Assembly (NCBI GenBank): GCA_046350055.1
Contig: JAXMBC010000001.1
Location: 4,154,001 to 4,218,000, forward strand
Reading direction: 5' to 3'
Source of the DNA: JAEUIE01 sp046350055
GTDB taxonomy: Bacteria > Planctomycetota > Planctomycetia > Gemmatales > HRBIN36
Length of the DNA stretch: 64,000 nt
Numbering within the stretch: position 1 is the stretch's first letter; each line of letters starts with the position of its first letter. Shown here in pieces: positions 26,525 to 34,863 of the stretch. Made by a program: the position numbers and the translations under genes. The notes under the pieces are model-generated. The model did no database searches and was not told where the DNA came from. It was given only the letters and a program-made list of their open reading frames with translations.

Positions 26525-27257
26525 CTAGTTCACGCTCTGTTGATCGTCGGTCAATTTCTCTATCCGCAGGTCTTTCGCTTTTTTGTCCCAGTCAATCTTT
26601 ACCAGTAGATAGGCGTATGTCATCCCTTTCGACAATGTCACCGTAGTGTTTCGACTGTTTTTGGTCTTGGACTCCACTGTGAGCTTGACTCCGTTGGAGG
26701 TTCCGCTTGCCGTAACAGTTGTAGCCGTCGTCACTTTGGTGGCTGTCTCTGCTTCCAGAACCACGAAGATCTGGTGAGCAATTCGCGCGTCATTGCCATA
26801 ACGATCGAGATTATTCAGTACGCCTTGCAGGTCATTGATGGTTTTCTTCATGCTCTCATTCTCGACAATGAACTTCACCAGTTTAAGATCTCCATTTTGC
26901 AATTTAGTGTATGCGACATCTGCGGATATACCCAAATGTCCGACGGCGGTACCCAGCTTGGCTTTCACATCGCTGGATTTCGACTGCTTGAAATCAATTT
27001 CGATGATGCCAGCTTCGCGAACCTTCAATTTGTCGTAAGCAACGTGTCCTTGCACTTCGAGGTAGTTGGCCTGGGTCAGAGGCTGTTTTTTTCTCGCCAT
27101 AGGATCCGATCTGCACATCCTCGGAACTGGCTTTGAAATAGCGTTTGCCGTTATATTTCAGGACGTTGTCTTCGATGACAGCTTTCTGTGCAAATGCTAC
27201 GTGGGCCTGGAAAAGAGACGCGATTGCACACAACATTACGATGTACCTGGCTGACAT
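26525..27257 (-). pseudogene. Exported protein gene interrupted by a one-base frameshift at an A7 run
   Basis: The ATG at 27257 opens a frame with a clean signal peptide (ending AHVAFAQ) and continues KAVIEDNVLKYNGKRYFKAS. At a run of seven A (T7 on the plus strand, 27086-27092) this frame leaves the coding path. The frame that begins just after it (KQPLTQANYLEVQGHVAYDK) runs to the stop at 26525. Removing one A gives a continuous 243-residue protein reading YGEKKQPLTQAN. The family is unknown. The break may be a real mutation, an assembly error, or a slippage site; the sequence alone cannot decide. Confidence 0.6.
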
Positions 27258-27412
27258 GGTCTGCTCATTGTTTTCTGGATTGAATAAGAGACATTGCCTC
27301 TCTGAAGCAGGTATCCCTGACGCAGCGAATCTTTCAGGATTTTGGTGAGATTTCACATCGACTTGGGTAGGCTGAGGTAAGTAATGAGACACTAAATGCT
27401 AAAGGGATACCC

Positions 27413-28378
27413 ATGCTTTTCATCACGAATCGAGTTCTTAACGAGGGGCCCGAAAGTAGCAAAGGACGGTCCATCTCCTTCAAGCTGAGTGACAACAACG
27501 CCTTGCAGTCGGTCTTCTTCTGTGAGCGCACCAAGGAGGGGCAGTACATCGAACTTCTGAGCAAACCTTTTTTCGGGAAGCTGCGTAGCAGTCCCTACAA
27601 GCAGATTCTTCTCTTCATCCATGGTTTCAACAATCTGCCGGAAGAATCAGCATTCCAGCGTGCGGAAATGTTGCAAGCCCTGCTGGATAAACTGTCCATT
27701 TCAGTGGAAGTCGTGCCCGTCATCTGGCCGTGCGAGGATCATTCTGTCAAGAACGTGTTGGAGAATTATCTTTCCGACCAATTGGCCGCTGATGCAAGTG
27801 GCACGGCGTTCGCTCGTGCTTTTGCGAAGTTCGAGGATTTTCAAGCAGCACATCTGGAGGAGGAAGATCCCTGCAACAAACGCATCAGCATATTGGCACA
27901 CTCCATGGGGAATCGTGTACTTCGCGAATCTCTCCGCATCTGGTGTGATGAGATTCGCCGTAACGGTCCACCCATGCTCTTCCGGAATGCCTTTCTGGCT
28001 GCTGCTGACATCATCAACGAATCTCTGAATTCTGATGGTGATGCCCGATTTATTCACAATGCTTCACGCAACACCGTGGTCTACTTCGCCAGCGATGACC
28101 TTGCTCTGCGAGCCAGCAAGGTAGTTAATGCCCGAGATGTCTCTCGCCGCCTTGGCCACACAGGCCCATTTGACATGACCAAAGTGCCCGCCAGTGTATA
28201 CGCCATCGACTGCGATAATGTGAACACTCTTTATGATCCGCCCACCGGGCATACCTACTTCCTGAATATCCCTGGTGGCCAAGCACTCAAGCCGGGGAAA
28301 GTGTTCAAGCATATAGCCAAGTGTCTGGAAACGGGCCGGGTTGAGGCGGATGCACTCAATCAACTGATCATCGAATAA
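27413..28378 (+). CDS. Alpha/beta hydrolase of the DUF900 type
   Basis: A 321-residue cytoplasmic protein. LLFIHGFNNLPEES carries the oxyanion-hole HG motif, and ISILAHSMGNRVLRESL carries the nucleophile serine (S in AHSMGN). This matches the DUF900/COG4782 esterase-like group. A downstream aspartate and the histidine in TGHTYFL are plausible partners for the triad. ATG preceded by AAAGGGA. Substrate unknown. It is divergent from the frameshifted gene and convergent with the retropepsin-like gene. Confidence 0.82.
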   Translation: MLFITNRVLNEGPESSKGRSISFKLSDNNALQSVFFCERTKEGQYIELLSKPFFGKLRSSPYKQILLFIHGFNNLPEESAFQRAEMLQALLDKLSISVEVVPVIWPCEDHSVKNVLENYLSDQLAADASGTAFARAFAKFEDFQAAHLEEEDPCNKRISILAHSMGNRVLRESLRIWCDEIRRNGPPMLFRNAFLAAADIINESLNSDGDARFIHNASRNTVVYFASDDLALRASKVVNARDVSRRLGHTGPFDMTKVPASVYAIDCDNVNTLYDPPTGHTYFLNIPGGQALKPGKVFKHIAKCLETGRVEADALNQLIIE

Positions 28379-28384
28379 GCAAAA

Positions 28385-29425
28385 CTACTTCCCGCCTGTC
28401 TTCGTGTTGTTCCCCGCGTCTACTCTCGACAGGCGAAGCTTGCCTGCGTCAGCGTCTATTTCGTACTTGAACTGGTTCAGGAACGACCCTCCCAGCAGTG
28501 GCGGTGAATCGGGCAGATCCTCCGGCATCACCACGCAATCCACATTCTTCGCTTCAAACTTGCCCACGCGCACCGAAGCCAGCTTCATCCGCTTGACTTT
28601 GACCGTCTCACCATTGGCAATGGTAACTCGGCCCTCCAGCGTCGCCTCGGAGGGTTTGAGTCCGAGCTTGATGGCAGTCTTGTGCGAGATGCTGATCATC
28701 GAGGCACCGGTGTCAAAGACCATCTTGACCGGGTCCTTGCCGTTCAGGATCACATCCACCATGTAGGTGTTGCTGCTGCGTTCCAGGGGTATGCTGTCGG
28801 ACATGATGAGGGCTTCATACTTCGCAAACGTCTTAACGTTGGCCTGATACTCCTTGCTTGGCCCCAGAATCAGCTTCCTGTTATCTGCCTTGTTGATGGC
28901 AGCGAGGGCTGCTGCTAGTTCCGTGTCGCTGGCTGCGGCCTTGTACCTAGAATCGGTCTTGTCGATGAGGTCCCGCAGGGCAATAACGCTCTTCAGGTAA
29001 GCATTCCGCGGCGTGGCATAGACTTCCTTGGCCTTGGCCAGGATGTCGCCCTTCTGATCATTCTCCATACGCTGGCGAAGCTCATCTGAAACGGCGTTGT
29101 ATTGAGCCACCACCGCATTACGCCGGGCGACGGTGTTCTGTGCTTCCATGAGTTGGCCGAGCTGATTACGCCGTATCGTCAGCTGCCTGATCATCTCCTT
29201 GTTCGCTTCCACGTCCCGTTCAACAGCAGTCAACCGCTGCCTGGCCTCCTTCACCGTGTTGTAAACGTTCGAGAGGTTCCGGAGTGCCTTATCTACTTCA
29301 GCTTCTTCGGTAGCTGCAATAACGGCACCAACAATCTTGAAGCCTTTCGCCTTGAGGGCTTCCGTGTTTGCCTTGTCATCGGCGAAAGTAAAGAGAAGTG
29401 AGAGGGCGAGAAGAGCATGGGACAT
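28385..29425 (-). CDS. Exported coiled-coil protein with a retropepsin-like aspartic protease domain
   Basis: With the ATG at 29425 (AGGAAC upstream) the product has 346 residues and a leader (MSHALLALSLLFTFA). Residues about 30-175 are charged and heptad-like (VEANKEMIRQLTIRRNQLGQ), suggesting a long coiled coil. The last 130 residues are a single retropepsin-like lobe: MVFDTGASMISIS holds the catalytic Asp-Thr-Gly, and LLGGSFLNQFKYEID is the usual second motif. Such one-lobe enzymes work as dimers, which the coiled coil could support. Bacterial relatives act in the periplasm. An in-frame ATG at 29476 has no leader and is less likely. Confidence 0.83.
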   Translation of the reverse strand: MSHALLALSLLFTFADDKANTEALKAKGFKIVGAVIAATEEAEVDKALRNLSNVYNTVKEARQRLTAVERDVEANKEMIRQLTIRRNQLGQLMEAQNTVARRNAVVAQYNAVSDELRQRMENDQKGDILAKAKEVYATPRNAYLKSVIALRDLIDKTDSRYKAAASDTELAAALAAINKADNRKLILGPSKEYQANVKTFAKYEALIMSDSIPLERSSNTYMVDVILNGKDPVKMVFDTGASMISISHKTAIKLGLKPSEATLEGRVTIANGETVKVKRMKLASVRVGKFEAKNVDCVVMPEDLPDSPPLLGGSFLNQFKYEIDADAGKLRLSRVDAGNNTKTGGK

Positions 29426-29559
29426 TGCAATAGTTCCTGAATTTAGATGATGGATCGTATCATGACTGTAATGCAATTGCTAGCGGACACCGTGGTACCG
29501 TGGTACTCAATAAAAGTCCGATGGCTGTGCTTGTGGACTTGCGTGTCCTACACGTCCAG

Positions 29560-29947
29560 CACGCAATTCTCATGATCTTCCCAAGCACCTGGTAAGTTGC
29601 GCGCAGCGTGGAAGATGGAGTCCAAGCCAGGGATAGCTCATCTTGAAGCGCTGGCACAGAGTTGGGAGAAGAAGTATTCCAGTGCTGCTGCCAGTGTAAG
29701 AGAAGGACTGGACGAGATGTTCACGATCAAGCGTTTGGGAATGCCTGAGCAGTTGTATCGAGCGTTGTCGTCCACCAATGCCTTCGAATCGACGTTCAGC
29801 GGGACACGCAGTCGCATCCGCCGCGTCACCCGTTGGCAAGGCGGAGCGATGCCGCATCGCTGGACCGCCACTGCTCTGCTTACTACTGAGAAGAACTACC
29901 GGCGGATCATGGGAAACCGATTGTTGCACACCCTCGTAACGCCTTAA
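29560..29947 (+). mobile_element. Decayed 3' end of an IS256-type (mutator family) transposase
   Basis: The open part (29597-29947) encodes KLRAAWKMESKPG through WEKKYSSAAASVREGLDEMF, LSSTNAFESTFSG, WTATALLTTEKNYRRIMG, the C-terminal region of IS256-like transposases including the third acidic residue region (NAxES). Just upstream, RNSHDLPKHL can be read in another frame, two bases out of phase, so the copy is frameshifted as well as missing its 5' part. No terminal inverted repeats were found. A dead remnant beside the acyltransferase gene. Confidence 0.8.
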
Positions 29948-30149
29948 AGAAACGTACCACCTTGATCAAACCGAGGAAGAAACCTGACAGCCAACGATTG
30001 GCATGTTGAAGTTCATCACCCAGATGCCGATACCCTCAACAGGCGATGGAACATTATCCTAGGCAGTAACCGATAATGACTACAATAAACTAACTAGCTT
30101 GTGCAAACATTGTTCACAGCTGCCTGAATTGCTCTCACTTGGGTTAATT

Positions 30150-31064
30150 ATGCCCCCTGTATCATCAGGGCAACCTGCAGATGTTGTGGATAGGCCAGAG
30201 TCAGCACGATTTTGGGCCTACGATGGACTTCGTCTGTTTGCAATGAGTTGTATCGCTTTACGCCATTTGATGTCTATTACGGCATACGAAGCGATACCAC
30301 TGCCTCGCTTTTTGGGCCTTGGTGTGATCACAACGCTGAGTGGCTTTCTTGCGATGAAGACCACCAGCCCATCATGGATGAACTCATTTCGGAAAAGACT
30401 CTTTCGGCTATATATACCTTATTGGCAGGTGTTAATAATTATTCTGATTGCAAATTACTTAACAAGTTATAAGCCCATGTCTTTTGATCTACTCATGTCG
30501 CAAATTGCCGGTACCGCATATTTCACACATCCGGGCCAGCAGATAGGTATCCATACCTGGTTTGTCTCCCTGATGCTAGTTACTAGTGTATTATCGGTCA
30601 TCTTCCGCTGGCATCATTGCTTTCTCCCCGTTGTCTTACTGTGGGTCGGATGTAACAGCAATATACAGTCTGTCTTTAGCAGTTGTGTTCTGTCTTTTTT
30701 AGTCGGAACCTGCCTTGGAATATATGGTAAATCGTGGATATTAGCCGCAATTCTCGTAGTGCTATTTAGCATATTGGGCACGTTTGTGAATTACAGCTAT
30801 TTCTACCCATGTGCTGGCTGCATGGGTATTCTGATTACAAATGCTGCACCTCAATGTCACATGGCAATAATCGGGAAATGGGGTGATTCAACTTACGAGT
30901 TCTTCTTGTTGCATGGCCCGATATATCTCGCATGCCATCGTATCTTTGGATGGTCTTTTGGAAACATACTAGTATTTGGGACAATCATTGCGATACTATC
31001 TACATGGTTGCTAAAGAAATCGTCTGCCTATTTAATAGATAAAAGCAAGCGAGTCAGAGGATAG
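30150..31064 (+). CDS. Acyltransferase-3 family membrane protein
   Basis: About 304 residues from the ATG at 30150; a TTG at 30099 is an alternative start. The N-terminal stretch FWAYDGLRLFAMSCIALRHL is the Acyl_transf_3 (OafA-like) signature with the active-site histidine, RLYIPYWQVLIIILI follows as the next conserved segment, and FFLLHGPIYLA is near the end. About nine to ten hydrophobic segments. These enzymes move acetyl or other acyl groups onto surface polysaccharides or lipids. The gene is visibly AT-richer than its surroundings and lies directly after a transposase remnant, which suggests transfer. Confidence 0.8.
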   Translation: MPPVSSGQPADVVDRPESARFWAYDGLRLFAMSCIALRHLMSITAYEAIPLPRFLGLGVITTLSGFLAMKTTSPSWMNSFRKRLFRLYIPYWQVLIIILIANYLTSYKPMSFDLLMSQIAGTAYFTHPGQQIGIHTWFVSLMLVTSVLSVIFRWHHCFLPVVLLWVGCNSNIQSVFSSCVLSFLVGTCLGIYGKSWILAAILVVLFSILGTFVNYSYFYPCAGCMGILITNAAPQCHMAIIGKWGDSTYEFFLLHGPIYLACHRIFGWSFGNILVFGTIIAILSTWLLKKSSAYLIDKSKRVRG

Positions 31065-31506
31065 TCAGACGACTCTTCGATTCTCTCCCTGATTAGTCGG
31101 TAGTCTTAGTTCAGCCGTCGCGGCACCAAGACTCTTGTTCGCCATCGCTCTGTATCCTGGTACGTTCTGGCATCGATGTGATGCTGGCTATGCTCCATGA
31201 CAGTTAGAGGCTGTGGGGAGAAAGGGATGAGTGATTACTGATGAATTACTTGTGTTCGGAGTCCACTCAACAGATCAAGAAGTCATTGAGGACTACTACC
31301 AGAGCGTACTTGAAGACGAACTGTTGTGTTGCACAGAAAAGCCTTCTCAATGGCCAGTAGTTAGGAGTCTGTTGAAATCCCTTTTTGACAGCCATGCTGC
31401 CATAATTCGTCTGAACCATCTTCAATTGCCTTGACCGTTGTCAGAGTTGTCGCAAGGTCAGTTAAGATATTTATCCATCTGATTTAGGTTTAGTGATAGT
31501 GAGAAA
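31065..31506. other. Gene-poor gap of about 440 bases
   Basis: Apart from one doubtful short reading frame at 31231-31434 I see no gene, RNA or repeat here. The composition stays AT-richer than the neighbouring sugar isomerase gene, so it may be the trailing part of the islet that contains the transposase remnant and the acyltransferase gene. Confidence 0.4.
31231..31434 (+). CDS. Doubtful small hypothetical protein, 67 residues
   Basis: GTG start preceded by GGGGAG and AAAGGG. The peptide is acidic at the N terminus (MITDELLVFGVHSTDQEVI) and ends HAAIIRLNHLQLP. No family or signal recognised. It may be a real small gene of the AT-rich islet or chance. Confidence 0.28.
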   Translation: MITDELLVFGVHSTDQEVIEDYYQSVLEDELLCCTEKPSQWPVVRSLLKSLFDSHAAIIRLNHLQLP

Positions 31507-32676
31507 TTACGCCTTTAACGTCTCATCATGCCGACCGAAGCTCGGTGGAAGATCCCCACGATGGACATTGGCGAGCGCAGCTTTAGCCCCGGAACGTTTC
31601 TCCGCATCGTTATCTTCCCACTCGATGCTGACTGCACCATCAAAACCGGCACGATTCAACTCAATCATAATCTCTTCCACACTATTCGCATCTCGTTGAG
31701 TGCCGGCAGTAACAAAGTTCCAACCGTTCAATTTCGAGCCCATCGGGCGGTGACCACCCAAGCGGCCGGCCCGGGTGTGTTCCCTAGCTACCCACACGCC
31801 TTTGATATGGGCGCAATGGATCGCATGGCCATACTCGCGGATGAAGTCGATTACCGAGACGCCTTGCCATTCCATGTGGCTGCCGTCGAGGTTGAAGCCT
31901 ACGGTGCCTTCGAAGCCTGCCTTGTTCATGAAGCGCAGGTAGTCGCCTGCGGATTCCAGGTCGCCCATGGCCCGTTCGCTGGGATGGCATTCCAGATCAA
32001 AGGTCACGCCCAGTTGTTTGCACAGGCTCAGGAATGGGGCAAACCGCTCAGCAATCAGCTCCAGGGAAACATCGATCGCATCGGGAATCGCATGCCCGGC
32101 AATGGCCCGGGGCCGGGGTGGGAACTCGAAGAAGTGGCTCCAGGCATGGGCAGGGGAGCCGGTGAATCCGGGCAGGCAGACCTTACGGTTCTGCAACTTG
32201 CCCAGGTGATGAGCCAGCCGGGCGGTGGCACAGAGAGCGTCCAGCGATTGCTTGTGGATCAGCTTGCCCACTTCCTCAGGCACATAGTAGGGGTTCTCGC
32301 GCGGCGGATTCTTCCCGCTATCCCGCCATTTCTTGTAGGCTTCGACAGCTTCGCCACCGCAAAACTGCAGCGTCTTGGCACTTGGCTCATCGCCCAGGGC
32401 CTGGCCCTGCAGATGGACTGCTACGGTGAAGATTTCCAGGTTGCGCTTCTTCGCCTTGGCCACCCGCTCGGCAGCGTAGGCTGCGGCCCCAGCATCGGTC
32501 GCACACTTGGCGAGGTCAAGTTCCCACGAGGCTTCTTCCCAGCCGTCGAACCCGGCCTGGGCAATGAAGTCGAGCCACTGATCTTCGGGAATATCGCCAA
32601 ACTGCCCGCGAACGAGGCCGATCTGGTGGTAGCTGTGCTTGCCATTGCGGTGCGTGGTGGTCTGGTGGAAACCCAT
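31507..32676 (-). CDS. Sugar phosphate isomerase/epimerase-like TIM barrel (AP endonuclease 2 superfamily)
   Basis: A 389-residue cytoplasmic protein of the xylose isomerase-like barrel. Likely metal ligands are in TFDLECHPSER (Glu, His), IHCAHIKGVW (His) and AVSIEWEDND (Glu). DFIAQAGFDGWEEASW near the N terminus is the standard first strand-helix. Relatives in planctomycetes belong to large paralogous groups that handle inositols and rare sugars, often beside Gfo/Idh/MocA dehydrogenases; none is adjacent here. The substrate cannot be named. Confidence 0.85.
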   Translation of the reverse strand: MGFHQTTTHRNGKHSYHQIGLVRGQFGDIPEDQWLDFIAQAGFDGWEEASWELDLAKCATDAGAAAYAAERVAKAKKRNLEIFTVAVHLQGQALGDEPSAKTLQFCGGEAVEAYKKWRDSGKNPPRENPYYVPEEVGKLIHKQSLDALCATARLAHHLGKLQNRKVCLPGFTGSPAHAWSHFFEFPPRPRAIAGHAIPDAIDVSLELIAERFAPFLSLCKQLGVTFDLECHPSERAMGDLESAGDYLRFMNKAGFEGTVGFNLDGSHMEWQGVSVIDFIREYGHAIHCAHIKGVWVAREHTRAGRLGGHRPMGSKLNGWNFVTAGTQRDANSVEEIMIELNRAGFDGAVSIEWEDNDAEKRSGAKAALANVHRGDLPPSFGRHDETLKA

Positions 32677-32683
32677 CTATTTC

Positions 32684-32731
32684 AAGTCCTAGGTGCTAAG
32701 TCCTAAGTAGTGAAAAGTACTCAGTGCTTAG
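32684..32731. repeat. Short repeat cluster with AAGTCCTA units
   Basis: AAGTCCTA occurs at 32684-32691 and again at 32698-32705. The segment from CTAAGTCC to GTGCTTAG can fold back on itself (CTAAG with CTTAG, AGT with ACT). It sits before the start of the sugar isomerase gene. Looks like a small dispersed intergenic repeat; function unknown. Confidence 0.4.
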
Positions 32732-32917
32732 TGGGAAGCGTGGCTGTTGATGATTTCAGAGTATGAAGTCCGCACGAACCGTTGTCAATGGGCTAGTTGT
32801 AGTATTCACTTGCCGTGAATACACCCTCTCCAACTTACCCATATTCAAGGGGAGAGCCAAACTGCTTTCCCGCGAACGTCTGGTATTCCGAACGCATCTC
32901 CCTTAGGATGTATGCAT

Positions 32918-32990
32918 GCTCCCGTAGCTCAGGGGATAGAGCATCGGTTTCCTAAACCGAGGGTCGCAGGTTCGAATCTTGCCGGGAGTA
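32918..32990 (+). tRNA. tRNA-Arg (anticodon CCT)
   Basis: A complete 73-base cloverleaf: acceptor GCTCCCG with CGGGAGT, D-stem GCTC/GAGC, anticodon stem TCGGT/ACCGA with loop TTCCTAA (anticodon CCT at 32951-32953), variable GGGTC, T-stem GCAGG/CTTGC with loop TTCGAAT, discriminator A. The 3' CCA is not encoded. It reads AGG codons. TAGGAT at 32904-32909 is a possible -10, but no good -35 stands upstream of it. Confidence 0.96.
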
Positions 32991-33091
32991 TTTCATAGTA
33001 GCTAGTAGCAGGAAGCTAGTAGTCAGGAGTAGATGAGGTTGCTGCTCTATCTTACAAGTCTCGGTCGTTCACCTCTTGCTGGAGTATGATC

Positions 33092-33505
33092 ATGAAGCGT
33101 TATTCGTCTGCGGTCGCCAGTATTCTGGTACTCACGTTCTTCAGTCTGGCTCATGGAGCTGAGTTCAAGTTCGAAATCTTCCAGGATGCGGGCAAGGACT
33201 ACCGCTGGCGGCTCAAGAATGCTGACGGCAAAGTAGTCGCATCGCCGGGGCAGGGATACTCGTCGAAAAAGTATTGCGAAGAGAGCGTTGAGAAATTCAA
33301 GAACAACGTCAACAGCGACAAGGTGAAAGTGGAATTCTATGCTGACGCGGGTAAGTCCATTCGCTGGCGGATGATTGCCAGCAACGGCCAGACCGTCGCT
33401 TCCTCCATGTTCGGCTATGCCAGCGAAGCTGAAGCCAAGAAGGCATTCGACGAGATCAAGAAGCAGGTCAAGGAAGCCAAGGTGGAAGTGGTGGAGAAGA
33501 AGTAG
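33092..33505 (+). CDS. Exported protein with two DUF1508 (YegP-like) repeats
   Basis: From the ATG at 33092 (GGAG seven bases upstream) a leader MKRYSSAVASILVLTFFSLAHG precedes two copies of the DUF1508 unit: FKFEIFQDAGKDYRWRLKNA with GYSSKKYCEES, and VEFYADAGKSIRWRMIASNG with GYASEAEAKKA. Each is the small beta-sheet repeat of the YegP family. The C terminus is rich in lysine and glutamate (QVKEAKVEVVEKK). YegP proteins are normally cytoplasmic, so the signal peptide is notable. Function of the family is poorly known. Confidence 0.83.
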   Translation: MKRYSSAVASILVLTFFSLAHGAEFKFEIFQDAGKDYRWRLKNADGKVVASPGQGYSSKKYCEESVEKFKNNVNSDKVKVEFYADAGKSIRWRMIASNGQTVASSMFGYASEAEAKKAFDEIKKQVKEAKVEVVEKK

Positions 33506-33509
33506 CAAT

Positions 33510-33533
33510 AGCTGTCAGTTATTAGCTTTCAGC
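33510..33533. repeat. Dispersed repeat of the AGCTGTCAG type, copy 1
   Basis: AGCTGTCAGTTATTAGC (33510-33526) followed by overlapping AGCTTTCAGC, directly after the DUF1508 stop. The first 17 bases match 40031-40047 with one difference, and the reverse complement of AGCTTTCAGC occurs at 45660-45669. A small, AGCT-rich dispersed repeat. Confidence 0.5.
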
Positions 33534-33608
33534 CAGAGAGGCATCTGAGACAGTCGGATGCCTCGTTCGTTAGCTAGGCAATCGACCTCATCCTCATCGA
33601 CCTCCATC

Positions 33609-33640
33609 ATTCTCAATTCTCAATTTTCAATTCTCAATTC
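33609..33640. repeat. Tandem ATTCTCA-type simple repeat
   Basis: Four near-copies of AATTCTC / AATTTTC in 32 bases lie between the convergent ends of the DUF1508 and bestrophin-like genes. A simple, AT-rich repeat with no visible function. Confidence 0.6.
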
Positions 33641-33657
33641 CCTGCAATGCCGATGCG

Positions 33658-34503
33658 TCAATTGGCAAGAATACTGCAGACGCTCTCCCGTATCGTCTCT
33701 GCATACTTCTCCAAGTCCAGGTCATCCTCATCGTGGCCGAACGGGTCTTCGATGTGGCTGTCTATCAACTCCACACCAAGCAGGAAAAAGCAGACCAGCA
33801 GCAGTACGGGAATGCCTCGAATTCCCAGGGTAGAGATGGTGTACCACGGGGCAATGAGGAGGTGCAGCACCAGCCCCGTGCGAAGCATGGCTTTGTACGA
33901 AAACGGTATGGGTGTATTCATGATGCGTTCGCAGGCCCCGCACACATCTAGCATCGCGTTCAGGTGGCTGTCCACATTGCGAAACATGATATAGTCGAGA
34001 TGGCCCGCCCGTCGCCAGGTGGTGACGAGGGCAATCAGTCGCTGTGCCAGGTAGAGTGGCACATGTTTGGGCTGGTCTGTTGACCGTTCGAAGCCTGGTA
34101 TCTGTTGAAGGGTGAATGCGTCACCCCGCAAATGTTTCTTGAGTGCGAAAGGGAACCCTGTCAGCAGGATGCTCAACTCCGACTGAGCAATCGCTTCAGG
34201 TGGCACGTAGGCCACCAGTTTGCTGGCCAGATTGCGACTGTCGTTAACCAGTTGCCCCCACAGCCGCCTGCCTTCCCACCACCGTTCGTAGGCGGTACGA
34301 TTGCGAAAGCTCATGAGCAGGCTGAGGATGATGGTGTTGATCAGCCCCACTTCTGCGCCCATTTCCCCCAGCTTGATGTTGAATTGCGATTCAATCAACC
34401 AGATGACGATGCAATAGATCAGCACCAGGCCCAGCCAGAACGCGAGTTGCACAGCGATGGCGAGGATGAAGTGAAGTTTAAGCCATTTGGTGATGAACGA
34501 CAC
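33658..34503 (-). CDS. Bestrophin-like channel (UPF0187/RFP-TM family)
   Basis: A 281-residue membrane protein. Two N-terminal hydrophobic segments (LHFILAIAVQLAFWLGLVLI) are followed by LSLLMSFRNRTAYERWWEGRRLWGQLVNDSRNLA, the hallmark of the bestrophin family in bacteria. A second pair of hydrophobic segments lies near residues 215-250. Bacterial bestrophins form pentamers and pass ions, cations in the Klebsiella protein. Start is GTG with AAGGA upstream. Confidence 0.88.
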   Translation of the reverse strand: MSFITKWLKLHFILAIAVQLAFWLGLVLIYCIVIWLIESQFNIKLGEMGAEVGLINTIILSLLMSFRNRTAYERWWEGRRLWGQLVNDSRNLASKLVAYVPPEAIAQSELSILLTGFPFALKKHLRGDAFTLQQIPGFERSTDQPKHVPLYLAQRLIALVTTWRRAGHLDYIMFRNVDSHLNAMLDVCGACERIMNTPIPFSYKAMLRTGLVLHLLIAPWYTISTLGIRGIPVLLLVCFFLLGVELIDSHIEDPFGHDEDDLDLEKYAETIRESVCSILAN

Positions 34504-34597
34504 GCTGCTGGTTCCTTGTCGAGGGACGCAGCATCAGCATACCCGGAACAGATGGCCCGCCAAGTGCGAACCTGTGAGACGACTTGACTGTCCACAC

Positions 34598-34626
34598 TTG
34601 ATGCCCGCCAAGGCGGGCAGTAGAAT
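34598..34626 (+). promoter_or_regulatory. Putative promoter of tRNA-Glu with a hairpin in the spacer
   Basis: TTGATG (34598-34603), 17 bases, TAGAAT (34621-34626), ten bases before the mature tRNA. The spacer holds an inverted repeat: TGCCCGCC (34602-34609) and GGCGGGCA (34612-34619). Position and spacing fit a sigma-70-type promoter; the inverted repeat could be an operator or a stray terminator. Elements seen, function inferred. Confidence 0.5.
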
Positions 34627-34636
34627 GTGTTGAAGC

Positions 34637-34709
34637 GGCCCTATCGTCTAGAGGCCTAGGACGTGGCCCTCTCAAGGCCAAAACGGGGGTTCGAATCTCC
34701 CTAGGGTCA
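34637..34709 (+). tRNA. tRNA-Glu (anticodon CTC)
   Basis: A 73-base cloverleaf: acceptor GGCCCTA with TAGGGTC, D-arm GTCT/GGAC, anticodon stem TGGCC/GGCCA with loop CTCTCAA (anticodon CTC), variable AAAC, T-stem GGGGG/CTCCC with loop TTCGAAT, discriminator A. CCA is not encoded. Reads GAG codons. A terminator-like hairpin follows 38 bases downstream. Confidence 0.95.
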
Positions 34710-34747
34710 CTGGTTGCCGATGAAGAAAAGGCAACTGTGTATGAAGA

Positions 34748-34780
34748 ATAGCCAGCCCCCAATGGGGCTGGCTATTTCCT
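34748..34780 (+). terminator. Terminator after tRNA-Glu
   Basis: ATAGCCAGCCCC (34748-34759) pairs with GGGGCTGGCTAT (34764-34775), a perfect 12-bp stem with a four-base loop, followed by TTCCTTC. Strong rho-independent-type structure ending the tRNA-Glu transcript. Confidence 0.75.
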
Positions 34781-34863
34781 TCTCAACCCGGCCATGATTA
34801 GATTCAGGTTAGAATTTACCTTCTCACTCTCCGGCAGAGGTTCATCTTCTGCATGGCCTGAGT

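Noticed and set aside
31528..32706. Plus-strand open frame of 392 codons opposite the sugar isomerase gene
   Set aside because: Shadow of the minus-strand gene, which has the metal ligands and family motifs.
33609..33640. CRISPR-like array
   Set aside because: The repeats are 7-base simple units without spacers; no CRISPR array or cas gene exists in the window.
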